From positions 1-64,000 of the forward strand of contig JAKIML020000077.1 in assembly GCA_022702935.2 (NCBI GenBank): a DNA stretch of 64,000 nucleotides, given 5' to 3'. The translations under genes were made by a program, and so were the position numbers. Source of the DNA: Bacillota bacterium. Its GTDB lineage: Bacteria > Bacillota > Clostridia > DSM-8532. A model generated the notes under the pieces. That model saw nothing but the letters and a program-made list of their open reading frames with translations. It did no database searches and was not told the origin of the DNA. This document shows positions 15,813 to 24,140 of this stretch, in pieces (the first letter of the stretch is position 1; every line of letters begins with the position of its first letter).

Positions 15813-16811
15813 TTAATTTTTGGACCAGGTGATGGTGACGGCGCCATAGGTCAGGCCTCCGCCAAAAGCGACAAGAACCAGCTTATCTCCTTTTTTCAGA
15901 AGTTTCTTCTGTGCCGCTTCATCCAGGCAAACAGGAATACTGGCACTGGATATGTTTCCGGTATACTCCAGATTGGAGTATATCTTATCCATGGAAAGAC
16001 CAAGTCTCTTGGCGGCATTCTGCAAAATGCGGATATTGGCCTGATGGGGAAATACAAATTGAATATCCTGAGGTGTAAGGCCTGATTTTTCGAGAACCTG
16101 TTCGGTGGACTCCGCCATAATGCGGGAAGCAAAGGTAAAGACTTCGCTGCCATCCATCCAGATGACCTGAACCTTGCCTTCATTCCGCTTCTCCAGATCC
16201 TCGTCATTCCAATAGCAGCATGGAATGGTAAGTACTCCGCCGTCTTCGCCCTTCGCGCCTATTATGGAGGCCTCAATCCCATACTCCTGGGATACGGCGC
16301 TTACAACAACGGCACCTGCGCCATCACCAAAAAGTACACAGGTCTTACGATCCTCGTAATCGGTGACCCGGCTTAAGGCCTCGGCCGAAACAATAAGGAT
16401 ATGCTTATAGGTACCGTTTTTGATGAATTCCTGAGCAACTTGAAGGGCGTAAATAAATCCTGTACATGCGGCATTGAGATCAAAGGCTGCCGCACGGGCG
16501 GCCTGTATTTCTTTTTGAACACAACAGGCCAGAGATGGTGTCAGATAGTCAGGTGTAACTGTTGTTGCAATAATAAGGTCAATATCGGCGGCAGTGATAC
16601 CTGCATCTTCAATGGCTTTGGCGGCGGCATCGGCTGCCAGTTTGGCCAGGGGCACCTCTTTGTCCAAAATACAGCGCTCCCTGATGCCCGTTCGCTTCAT
16701 AATCCATTCATCAGTGGTTTCGACGATGTGTTCTAGCTGAAGGTTGGTGAGCTTTGTTTCAGGGAGGGTACTCCCTGTTCCAATGATACCAGCCTTATAG
16801 GGCTTCGTCAT
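15813..16811 (-). CDS. fabH: 3-oxoacyl-ACP synthase III
   Basis: A 332-residue initiating condensing enzyme (acyl-CoA plus malonyl-ACP). Catalytic Cys in FDLNAACTGFIYALQ, His in VFPHQANIRIL and Asn in EYTGNISSASIPV. The ATG at 16811 follows GGAGG by five bases and lies inside the 3' end of plsX, giving translational coupling. Confidence 0.95.
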   Translation of the reverse strand: MTKPYKAGIIGTGSTLPETKLTNLQLEHIVETTDEWIMKRTGIRERCILDKEVPLAKLAADAAAKAIEDAGITAADIDLIIATTVTPDYLTPSLACCVQKEIQAARAAAFDLNAACTGFIYALQVAQEFIKNGTYKHILIVSAEALSRVTDYEDRKTCVLFGDGAGAVVVSAVSQEYGIEASIIGAKGEDGGVLTIPCCYWNDEDLEKRNEGKVQVIWMDGSEVFTFASRIMAESTEQVLEKSGLTPQDIQFVFPHQANIRILQNAAKRLGLSMDKIYSNLEYTGNISSASIPVCLDEAAQKKLLKKGDKLVLVAFGGGLTYGAVTITWSKN

Positions 16812-17811
16812 AAAGACCTCCGACTTCCATGCACGCAAAGATATTCTTCATTTGCTCAAGCACAGTTGCACAAGCAGAACTGCAGGCTTTGAGAATCGTG
16901 TTCTTTATTGCTTTTGCCTTGGAATTCCCATGGCATTTATAAATAATACCATTCACGCCTAGAATGGGTGTGCCACCCTGCTCTTCAGGATCAAGCTGCT
17001 TTTTAAGCTTTTTAAGTTCATGCTTGACCAACATGTAGCTGAGCTTCCCTGAAAAACTCTTTGAGTACATCTTTTTTAGATAATCCAAGAAATAGTTTCC
17101 TGTTCCCTCCATGACTTTAAGCATGGCGTTCCCAGTAAATCCATCACAGACCACCACGTCAACCTTTCCCTCGGTCAAATCGCGGCCCTCAATATTGCCG
17201 ATAAAATTAAGCTTGGAATTACTGAGTGTTTTAAAAGCAGTCTTAAGGGCTTCATTTCCCTTGCCTTCCTCGGTACCCACATTAACAAGCCCCACACGGG
17301 GATTCTCAATCCCATACATGGACTTCATATACTCGGTACCCATGATGCCAAACTGAAGATAGTTGACGGGTTTGATGGTTGTATTCATCCCTGCGTCAAT
17401 AATCATGGTCTGCCCCTTTTTGGACGGAACTACAGGAGCTAAAGCCGGCCTTACGACTCCCTTCATTCTGCCCGCAATAAGCAATGACCCTGCCAGAAGC
17501 GCACCTGTGCTTCCAGCCGATATGAACGCATGGGCTGATTGCGACTTAATCTTTTTCATGCCTACCACTAAGGATGAATTCTGCTTTTTCTTAATGGCCT
17601 CGGTAGGCTTATCATTATTGGTGATCTCATCCGTGGTCTCGGTGACAATGATTCTGGGATTTGACAGATTACCCAGGCACCTTTCAATCTTTTTCCTGTC
17701 ACCTAACAGCTCTATTTCAAATCCCTGACTTTCATTTATTGCATCAATACACCCTTTGACGATTTCTTCGGGCGCATTGTCTCCTCCCATAGCGTCTACA
17801 ACGATTCTCAA
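16795..17811 (-). CDS. plsX: Phosphate acyltransferase PlsX
   Basis: A 338-residue enzyme that makes acyl-phosphate from acyl-ACP for phospholipid synthesis. Family motifs: LRIVVDAMGGDNAPEEIV at the start, SAGSTGALLAGSLLI, and VCDGFTGNAMLKVMEG. I chose the TTG at 17811, nine bases after AAGGAG, because it places the conserved RIVVDAMGGD at the N-terminus; another TTG lies at 17835. Its end overlaps fabH by 17 bases. Confidence 0.94.
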   Translation of the reverse strand: MRIVVDAMGGDNAPEEIVKGCIDAINESQGFEIELLGDRKKIERCLGNLSNPRIIVTETTDEITNNDKPTEAIKKKQNSSLVVGMKKIKSQSAHAFISAGSTGALLAGSLLIAGRMKGVVRPALAPVVPSKKGQTMIIDAGMNTTIKPVNYLQFGIMGTEYMKSMYGIENPRVGLVNVGTEEGKGNEALKTAFKTLSNSKLNFIGNIEGRDLTEGKVDVVVCDGFTGNAMLKVMEGTGNYFLDYLKKMYSKSFSGKLSYMLVKHELKKLKKQLDPEEQGGTPILGVNGIIYKCHGNSKAKAIKNTILKACSSACATVLEQMKNIFACMEVGGLYDEAL

Positions 17812-17886
17812 AGCCCTCAGCTCCTTATTATGCAATTCCTGTAAGCATGATTGTAACCGTCCTAGTATATTCCCTAATCTATTCTC

Positions 17887-18447
17887 TTATATTTCCACGA
17901 GAAGAAACTTTCCTCTGAATACCTCAACCTGCTTATTATAAATCATAACCCAAACAATATGCTTTCCCTTGGGGCGTTTTTGCTTGATAGTGACCTTGGC
18001 AATGAGCTTGCTTCCTGCATACACAGGATGCTTATACTTAATATTGGCCACACCCACCAGAGCAACATCGGCATCGATAACCGCTATGGCCACCGATTCG
18101 GCCATGGAATAAATATAATGGCCGCGTACAATTTTGGATTGAGCGAAGACCATCTGGTTGGTGGTATCCAGAATGGATATGGCGCTTTCCCCAAGATTGA
18201 GCTCGACAATCTCGCCGATGATTTCATTGGAGCTAAGGGTTCTAACTTTATTATGGTTTTTTGAAGCCATATCCCGAATGCGCTGACGCAGCTCGGGAAC
18301 CCCAAGTTCAAGGCGATCCAGCCTGACAGTGGGTACACTGACCCCAAGTTGTTCCGCCAATTCCTCGTCCGTTAAAAAAGGATCCTCCTTTAACTTTTCA
18401 ACGAGTTTATTCTGTCTTTCTCTCTTTGCTCTAGGATCTCTGCTCAA
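17887..18447 (-). CDS. fapR: Fatty acid and phospholipid synthesis repressor FapR
   Basis: A 186-residue repressor with an N-terminal DeoR-type HTH (LTDEELAEQLGVSVPTVRLDRLELG, residues 24-48) and a C-terminal hotdog domain that binds malonyl-CoA in known FapR proteins. Malonyl-CoA releases FapR from DNA and switches lipid genes on. It begins with TTG after GGGTGA. It heads the operon it should control; a FapR-like site lies in its own leader. Confidence 0.93.
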   Translation of the reverse strand: MSRDPRAKRERQNKLVEKLKEDPFLTDEELAEQLGVSVPTVRLDRLELGVPELRQRIRDMASKNHNKVRTLSSNEIIGEIVELNLGESAISILDTTNQMVFAQSKIVRGHYIYSMAESVAIAVIDADVALVGVANIKYKHPVYAGSKLIAKVTIKQKRPKGKHIVWVMIYNKQVEVFRGKFLLVEI

Positions 18448-18466
18448 ATGTATTCACCCAGTCACT

Positions 18467-18526
18467 TAATTATTACCTGCTAATATGTTCTGTTGATAGT
18501 ATAGTATATTTTTCCGGTGGTTGCAA
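18467..18526 (-). promoter_or_regulatory. fapR operon promoter with FapR-like operator
   Basis: On the minus strand: TTGCAA (18526-18521), 17 bases, TATACT (18503-18498), then TTAGCAGGTAATAATTA (18483-18467), where the FapR consensus TTAGTACCTGNTACTAA would lie. The outer TTAG and TA positions match; several inner ones do not. The site covers the first transcribed bases, a position suited to autorepression. Confidence 0.6.
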
Positions 18527-18540
18527 GACTTAGATTGATG

Positions 18541-18753
18541 ATTGCTTAACAGACTGCCGTAAGATCCCCTGCCAGTACGCTATCTCCCCTTTCACCCCGC
18601 ACATAAAAGTCGGAATATGGGCCTTTGACCATGCCAAAGTATGATATCTTGAATTCCCCTATTCTCCCTTATTTGATAAAATAAATCCAAAGAAGATTCG
18701 GAAGCTAAAATTGCCCACTTGGCAGGAAATAACCGAAAGGCAGGATAAACACT
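18541..18753. other. Intergenic region between divergent fapR and ligase genes
   Basis: Non-coding. A TTTGATAAAATAA stretch near 18672 may hold the plus-strand promoter for the ligase. I see no further gene, repeat or structured RNA. Confidence 0.4.
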
Positions 18754-20112
18754 ATGAAGAGAATAGGTCTGCTCAAAGCCGTCAGTCTTGTTCGGAGGGC
18801 TGATAAAATGCCTCCCCGGGAGCGGTTGGCTCTTCAGCAAAATCGCCTTAGGGAGCTCATCCAATATGTGAAGATGAACAGCCCCTACTTTTCGGAACTC
18901 TATAAGGATGTGGATTCAAACACCCCCCTGGAAGCTCTTCCCACCACTAGCAAAGGGGACCTGATGACCCATTTTGACACCTGGGTAACCGACAGAAGCA
19001 TTACCCGCCAAAAGGTGGAGGCCTTCACGTCTGACCTGTCCAATATCGGCAAAAAGCTGGATGGCAAGTGTTTGGTCTACACCACCTCGGGCTCCACGGG
19101 ATATCCCTGTATTGTCCTCTACGACGATACCACCATAAATGTCTCCTCAGCCATTGGGGTGGCGCGGAGCTTTGCCAGAAAGCAGGATGTACAGCGCTTT
19201 ATGCGGCACGGCGGAAGAACCATGGCCCTGTTTGCCGACAATGGCTTTTATTTAGGCTGCGGATCAGTCAGGTACAACCAGCGTAAAATGCCCTGGAAGC
19301 GCCATAAATTGAAGACCTGTGATGTCCGTATGCCTATTGAGCAGATTGTGGAAAATCTCAATACCTTTCAACCCTCCATGTTGGGTTCCTATCCAACCTT
19401 TCTGGAGATCATTGCCTCTGAACAGGAAAAGGGAAACCTCAATATTCATCCTGCCATCATTATGACCGGCGGCGAGCACCTCTATGCAGATGTGCGGGAA
19501 AGGCTCTCCCGCGTGTTCGGCTGCTATGTACAAACAAACTACTCCTGTACCGAAGGCGGAACCATGGCCTGTGAGTGTATTGAAAAGCATTTTCATATCA
19601 ATGATGATTGGGTCATTCTTGAAGCGGTTGACGAGAATCATCAGCCCGTTCCCTATGGCACCCAGTCCTCCAAGGTGCTTTTAACCAACCTGGCCAATAG
19701 CCTGTGCCCCTTCATTCGTTTTGAAATCACCGATCGGATTGTGATACATAATGAGCCCTGCCCCTGTGGCAGCACCAGACCATGGCTGACTCTGGAAGGC
19801 AGAACCGACGATATCCTGACCTTTGAAAATGGCGTCAGGATTGCCCCCCTGTCATTGTATGCTCTTATGAAGGAGATCCATGGCATCCAGCGTTTCCAAC
19901 TCATTCAGATGGAGGGAAATAACCTGGAACTCCGCCTGGAAACCAAGGATAAGCAGCAGATCTTTGAGGCGGCAAAGCAGAAGCTTACGGATTACTTAAG
20001 GCAGAGCGGGATAGATGCCCAGATATACCTCTCCGATAAGGCCCCACAAGCCCATCCCATCAGCGGCAAGTTCAAGCATATTCAAAGCCTGAATAATGGC
20101 TCCTCCCAATAA
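18754..20112 (+). CDS. Phenylacetate-CoA ligase-like adenylate-forming enzyme (PaaK/CapK type)
   Basis: A 452-residue protein. AMP-binding loop YTTSGSTGYPC (near residue 110), a second motif TGGEHLYADVRERL, NYSCTEGG, and LEGRTDDILTFENGVRI near the C-terminal domain, as in PaaK. A CPCGS cysteine motif precedes the last domain, as is common in this family. These enzymes adenylate an aryl or other carboxylic acid and often pass it to CoA. There are no phenylacetate pathway genes nearby, so the substrate is unknown. It is a single gene, convergent with the pilin gene. Confidence 0.8.
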   Translation: MKRIGLLKAVSLVRRADKMPPRERLALQQNRLRELIQYVKMNSPYFSELYKDVDSNTPLEALPTTSKGDLMTHFDTWVTDRSITRQKVEAFTSDLSNIGKKLDGKCLVYTTSGSTGYPCIVLYDDTTINVSSAIGVARSFARKQDVQRFMRHGGRTMALFADNGFYLGCGSVRYNQRKMPWKRHKLKTCDVRMPIEQIVENLNTFQPSMLGSYPTFLEIIASEQEKGNLNIHPAIIMTGGEHLYADVRERLSRVFGCYVQTNYSCTEGGTMACECIEKHFHINDDWVILEAVDENHQPVPYGTQSSKVLLTNLANSLCPFIRFEITDRIVIHNEPCPCGSTRPWLTLEGRTDDILTFENGVRIAPLSLYALMKEIHGIQRFQLIQMEGNNLELRLETKDKQQIFEAAKQKLTDYLRQSGIDAQIYLSDKAPQAHPISGKFKHIQSLNNGSSQ

Positions 20113-20118
20113 ACGCAT

Positions 20119-20149
20119 AAAAAAAGCAAAGTCCTGGATTGACTTTGCT
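20119..20149 (-). terminator. Terminator of the Flp-like pilin gene
   Basis: Nine-bp stem AGCAAAGTC / GACTTTGCT with a seven-base loop, followed on the minus strand by seven T. It lies just beyond the ligase stop codon. Confidence 0.8.
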
Positions 20150-20164
20150 CAGCACGAAGAGGAC

Positions 20165-20389
20165 TCAGGGACCTCCTCCCGTTATACCCCCGCCGGTGAT
20201 GTTCCTCATTCCTCCAGGCGTGAAATCGTTATCGGTGTTAAAGATTGCACTCATAAGATTATTGGCGAATTTCCCCAGTTCTTCTCTGAAGATGATGGCC
20301 AGCCCGACTACAATCGCAAGAATAATAACCACTTCCACTGTATTAATGCCCTTTTCGCTTTTCAGAAAGGCTTTGACCTTATTCGGCAT
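20165..20389 (-). CDS. Flp-family type IVb pilin-like protein
   Basis: A 74-residue protein: short basic leader, then EKGINTVEVVIILAIVVGLAIIF (about residues 12-34), with the Glu at +5-like position and a hydrophobic helix as in class III pilin precursors of the Flp/Flp1 family. The C-terminus is Gly-rich (RNITGGGITGGGP). Flp pilins are normally cut by a TadV-type prepilin peptidase and assembled by Tad secretion proteins; none of those genes is in this window. It has GGAGG seven bases before the ATG, a strong promoter and its own terminator, so it is probably an abundant single-gene transcript. Confidence 0.75.
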   Translation of the reverse strand: MPNKVKAFLKSEKGINTVEVVIILAIVVGLAIIFREELGKFANNLMSAIFNTDNDFTPGGMRNITGGGITGGGP

Positions 20390-20431
20390 GGTTGACCCTC
20401 CGACTTCATTTAATTACATTTTTATACATTT

Positions 20432-20460
20432 ATTTTATATATTTGAATCTGAGGTGTCAA
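20432..20460 (-). promoter_or_regulatory. Promoter of the Flp-like pilin gene
   Basis: Minus-strand TTGACA (20460-20455), 17 bases, TAAAAT (20437-20432): close to the sigma-A consensus. The rest of 20390-20555 is AT-rich leader without another gene. Confidence 0.75.
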
Positions 20461-20555
20461 CTACTTTATTTGCTATATTTTCCTGTTCCGACAAATCCTT
20501 CTTTCTCCGACAAAAAGAGCGGCTCTGGTACACTTCCCATCACCGCCCCGGCGTT

Positions 20556-21173
20556 TCACTTCTGCTCCTTCAGCCGCTCAAAGACCTTTCTGGCAACCTC
20601 ACCTGAGAAGCCCCTATGGAATAGAAAGCTTAGGACTTTCTTTTCTGTTTTGGGATCTTTTAAGTCATACTTGCCAAACTTCTTTCTGGCTGCTCTTAAG
20701 GCCACCTCTTCATCATCCACCTCAAACTCCCGAAGGGATGCCTCGATAATATCCCGATCCACACCCTTGCGCTCCAGTTCATAGCGCAAAGCTTTCCTGG
20801 AAAGGGACTTCATTCTGCTGCGCTCTGACAGGTACTTTAAAGCATAGCGGGCATCATCGAGATAACCGATGGTCTTAAGCTCCTCAATGGCAGCTTGGGC
20901 AACCTCGTCATCATAGCCTGCTTCAGTAAGCTTTTTTTGAAGCTCCCACTGGGTCCTGTCCTTCATGGTTAAATAGCGAATGGCCTGCTGTCGGGCTGCC
21001 CGGATCAGCACATTACGTTTGATATGCTCAAGCTGTTCCTCAGTAAATTCCATCTCCTCGTAGAGATGCTGGATAATATAATCCTCTTGGGGGATGGTAA
21101 AGGCATAGCGCTCGTCCACAAATACCCTGAGCATGGGTTTGTCCTTTATCTTTTCAACCGCTGTTATCTTCAT
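20556..21173 (-). CDS. recX: RecA regulator RecX
   Basis: A 205-residue, helical, charged protein with the three-repeat RecX layout (AAIEELKTIGYLDDARYALKYL is a typical repeat). RecX binds RecA filaments and limits their activity. I start it at 21173 (MKITAVEKIKDKPMLRVFVDE); longer upstream reading has no RecX character. It follows recA on the same strand, but a terminator lies between them. Confidence 0.9.
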   Translation of the reverse strand: MKITAVEKIKDKPMLRVFVDERYAFTIPQEDYIIQHLYEEMEFTEEQLEHIKRNVLIRAARQQAIRYLTMKDRTQWELQKKLTEAGYDDEVAQAAIEELKTIGYLDDARYALKYLSERSRMKSLSRKALRYELERKGVDRDIIEASLREFEVDDEEVALRAARKKFGKYDLKDPKTEKKVLSFLFHRGFSGEVARKVFERLKEQK

Positions 21174-21289
21174 GGGATTCACCTGTTTTTTTACACCATT
21201 ATAGCATAATGTCCAAGCAAAGAACCCACCCTTTTTCAGAGTGGGCCATTGAAAAAGGGATATCTTCAATTCTTTCTGGATAGAATTAA

Positions 21290-21325
21290 AGGCTGTCCTG
21301 GGAATTGCTTCCCCCAAGACAGCCT
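21290..21325 (-). terminator. Hairpin terminator after recA
   Basis: Outer stem AGGCTGTC / GACAGCCT and an inner GGGAA/TTCCC stem. The minus-strand T tract after it (TTTAATTC) is weak, so some read-through into recX is likely, the usual arrangement for limiting RecX. Confidence 0.7.
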
Positions 21326-21361
21326 CATTTTCAATATTTTCTTACTCCGTTATCCAAAGGC

Positions 21362-22393
21362 CTATTCGCCATCATCGGTGGCTACATGGGCCTGGACACT
21401 GGTCAGGAAAGCCTTCTCATATTCGGCCTTGATCTTGCTCTCGATCTCTTTGGCGATTTCAGGATTTTCCTTGAGGAACTTCTTCACATTCTCACGGCCC
21501 TGGCCAATGCGCTGATTATTATAGGAGAACCATGCTCCACTCTTCTTGACAATATCCAGGTTGGTGCCCACATCAAGAATACAGCCTTCCTTGGAGATAC
21601 CCTGGCCGTAGATAATGTCAAATTCGGCTTCCTTAAACGGCGGTGCCACCTTGTTCTTGACCACCTTGACCTTGGTTCTGCTGCCAATGGCCTCGGCGCC
21701 TTCCTTAATGGTTTCCACTCTTCTGACATCCAGACGCACCGAGGAATAGAACTTCAGGGCCCGGCCACCGGGGGTAACCTCGGGATTGCCAAACATGACG
21801 CCTACCTTTTCACGAAGCTGGTTAATAAAGATAGCTACCGTCTTGGACTTACTGAGAACACCCGACAGCTTTCTCATGGCCTGGGACATGAGCCGGGCCT
21901 GGAGACCTACAAACTGATCCCCCATTTCGCCGTCGATTTCGGCCTTGGGCACCAGGGCGGCCACCGAGTCCACAACAATTATATCAATGGCGCCGCTTCG
22001 TACCAACGCCTCGGCAATTTCAAGGGCCTGCTCACCTGTATCTGGCTGGGCCACAATCAGATTGTCGATATCCACGCCCAGATTCTTGGCATACACAGGG
22101 TCCAAGGCATGCTCCGCATCAATAAATGCAGCTTCTCCACCGGCCTTTTGAGCCTCGGCAACCGCATGGAGCGCAACCGTTGTCTTACCGGAGGATTCAG
22201 GGCCAAAAATCTCAATAATACGTCCACGGGGCAGACCCCCTACTCCCAGAGCAATATCCAATGCCAGCGCCCCTGTGGGAATACTGTCGGTGCTCACATG
22301 GGATACTTCTCCGAGTTTCATAATGGCACCCTTGCCAAACTGCTTCTCAATCTGGCTCATCACCAGTTCTAACGCTTTCTTCTTTTCTTCCAT
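21362..22393 (-). CDS. recA: Recombinase RecA
   Basis: A 343-residue DNA strand-exchange protein and LexA co-protease. Walker [10 protein letters not shown] near residue 65, Walker [11 protein letters not shown], and [15 protein letters not shown] (L2 DNA-binding loop region). I start at [11 protein letters not shown] (22393), where most RecA proteins begin; the consensus ribosome site AGGAGG lies 19 bases upstream and only AAGG is close, so initiation may be weak. Regulated by LexA (next feature). Confidence 0.97.
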   Translation of the reverse strand: MEEKKKALELVMSQIEKQFGKGAIMKLGEVSHVSTDSIPTGALALDIALGVGGLPRGRIIEIFGPESSGKTTVALHAVAEAQKAGGEAAFIDAEHALDPVYAKNLGVDIDNLIVAQPDTGEQALEIAEALVRSGAIDIIVVDSVAALVPKAEIDGEMGDQFVGLQARLMSQAMRKLSGVLSKSKTVAIFINQLREKVGVMFGNPEVTPGGRALKFYSSVRLDVRRVETIKEGAEAIGSRTKVKVVKNKVAPPFKEAEFDIIYGQGISKEGCILDVGTNLDIVKKSGAWFSYNNQRIGQGRENVKKFLKENPEIAKEIESKIKAEYEKAFLTSVQAHVATDDGE

Positions 22394-22422
22394 AACATGC
22401 CTTGCGGCGAACCCTCCTTTAC

Positions 22423-22466
22423 CGAACACTTGTTCTTATTATATGTCATAAAAAGAACTCCGTCAA
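22423..22466 (-). promoter_or_regulatory. recA promoter with LexA box
   Basis: Minus-strand TTGACG (22466-22461), 17 bases, TATAAT (22443-22438), followed at once by GAACAAGTGTTCG (22435-22423), a GAAC-N4-GTTC SOS box over the transcription start. Confidence 0.9.
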
Positions 22467-22508
22467 GTATTTTATTTGTTATTTTTTAGAAACTTTTGTA
22501 TATTTATG

Positions 22509-24101
22509 TTATCGTGTAAAATACCCTTTAATTTGCTTATAGCGGGCTCTGACCAGATCGCGGATATAGGCGGTTTCCGGAATCTTGAACCTCACCAGAA
22601 CCAGCCAGAAAACAGCCCCGCCTACCAGTACCGGCGGGATGATGGCAAGAATCTGGCTAATCTTGGATTCCACATTGGGCTTAATTATACGTTGGAGGGC
22701 AAAGACTACCAGTCCCGAAGGGATGGCGGCAATGACGATTTTCACCATGTGGCTGAAGTTTTCGGCGATAATATCGACACCCGTCTTCCTCTTGAAGATG
22801 CACAGGAGCATGATCATGTTTACAAACGCAGTAATGGTATAGGCCAGCGCCGTGCCGGCAATGTCCATGGAAGTAAAGTTCATAAAGATGGCATTGAACA
22901 GATAGTTGGCCAGGATACCAAAAACACCGCTGAGCAATGGGGTTTTGCTGTCGTGGATGGAATAAAAGGTTCTGGTCATGAGCGTCATGATGGATGAGAA
23001 AATCAGGGCCAGCGAATAGGCCAGAAGAATAACCCCGCTGAAAAAGACCTCCCGCTCCGAGTACTTGCCCCATTTGAAGATGATGCGCATAATGTCCTGA
23101 TTGAGGATCATCATGAAAAGGGAGCAGGGCACACAAAGCAGAAAGACCACCCTTAAGCCCTTGTAGAGAATCTTCTTAAACTCATGAAAATTCTCCGAGG
23201 CAAAATGCTCTGAAAGGGTGGGCAGAAGCGCAATACCAATACTCTGGGCAAAGATCCCCAGCGGAAGCTGCCAGGTACGGTTGGCATTGTTCAAAAGGGT
23301 GAGCATCCCCTCATCGGAATATGTAGCATATCCTCTGGCAATGATGAGATTAATCTCAATAATGGTGGACGACAACAGGGACGGAATGGCCAGGGCAAGC
23401 AGTTTTCTGAAGGCCTGGCTGCCCAAAAACAACCTGGGCTTGTAATTGACAAAATGGCGATAGGCGCCGAGAAACTGAACGGCAAAGAAGACCACAACGC
23501 CCACCACAACGCCCCATGCTGTAAGCTCGGCGCTTTTGCCGCCAAAGAGGGCAATACTGACAATAGTGCAGAGGTTGTAGATGACCGGGCCCATGGCGGC
23601 AATGGCAAATCGTTTGTAGGAGTTGAGAATGCCCATGAACTGTCCGGCCAGCATCATAAAGGGCGCCGATAAGAGCAGAATCCGGGTCAGGCGGATAAGC
23701 AGCTCCTTATCACCCGTGTCCCCGTTGAAGCCGGGAGCCAATATCCCTAACAGGCTTCCTGTAAAAGTGAAAAAGATGGCCTCAAGCACCAGCATGATGA
23801 CAATGGTGCAGTTCATGAAGGTGCTGATGGCTTTCCAGCCTGCTTTTTCATTGCCCTTGGCCAGGTAGGTGGACAGGACGGGAATCAAAGCAGCGGCAAT
23901 GGCTCCTCCCGCCAACAGATCATAGACCAGATCGGGAAGGGTAAAGGCTAAAAGGAATTCATCCGAATAGCCCTTGGGCATCATATTGGTGGATATGAGC
24001 AATGTTCTTAAAAAACCGGTAAGGCGGCTTAAGAGCGTTGACAGCATTACAATGCCGGCCGCGCCGGTGAGCTTTTTAACCGAGTCCTGTTTCTCTCCCA
24101 T
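22509..24101 (-). CDS. murJ: Lipid II flippase MurJ
   Basis: A 530-residue polytopic membrane protein of the MOP superfamily, with about 14 hydrophobic segments. Conserved N-terminal run is AAGIVMLSTLLSRLTGFLRT, then the charged FLLAFTLPDLVYDLLAGGAI. It moves the peptidoglycan precursor lipid II across the membrane. GGGAGA lies five bases before the ATG. It is followed by cinA upstream on the same strand. Confidence 0.92.
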   Translation of the reverse strand: MGEKQDSVKKLTGAAGIVMLSTLLSRLTGFLRTLLISTNMMPKGYSDEFLLAFTLPDLVYDLLAGGAIAAALIPVLSTYLAKGNEKAGWKAISTFMNCTIVIMLVLEAIFFTFTGSLLGILAPGFNGDTGDKELLIRLTRILLLSAPFMMLAGQFMGILNSYKRFAIAAMGPVIYNLCTIVSIALFGGKSAELTAWGVVVGVVVFFAVQFLGAYRHFVNYKPRLFLGSQAFRKLLALAIPSLLSSTIIEINLIIARGYATYSDEGMLTLLNNANRTWQLPLGIFAQSIGIALLPTLSEHFASENFHEFKKILYKGLRVVFLLCVPCSLFMMILNQDIMRIIFKWGKYSEREVFFSGVILLAYSLALIFSSIMTLMTRTFYSIHDSKTPLLSGVFGILANYLFNAIFMNFTSMDIAGTALAYTITAFVNMIMLLCIFKRKTGVDIIAENFSHMVKIVIAAIPSGLVVFALQRIIKPNVESKISQILAIIPPVLVGGAVFWLVLVRFKIPETAYIRDLVRARYKQIKGYFTR

Positions 24102-24140
24102 AGTATTCTCCCATCGTATCTTTAAGGACCAAAAATAGCA

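Noticed and set aside
21305-22372. 355-codon plus-strand ORF opposite recA
   Set aside because: recA on the other strand is certain. The plus frame has no recognisable domain.
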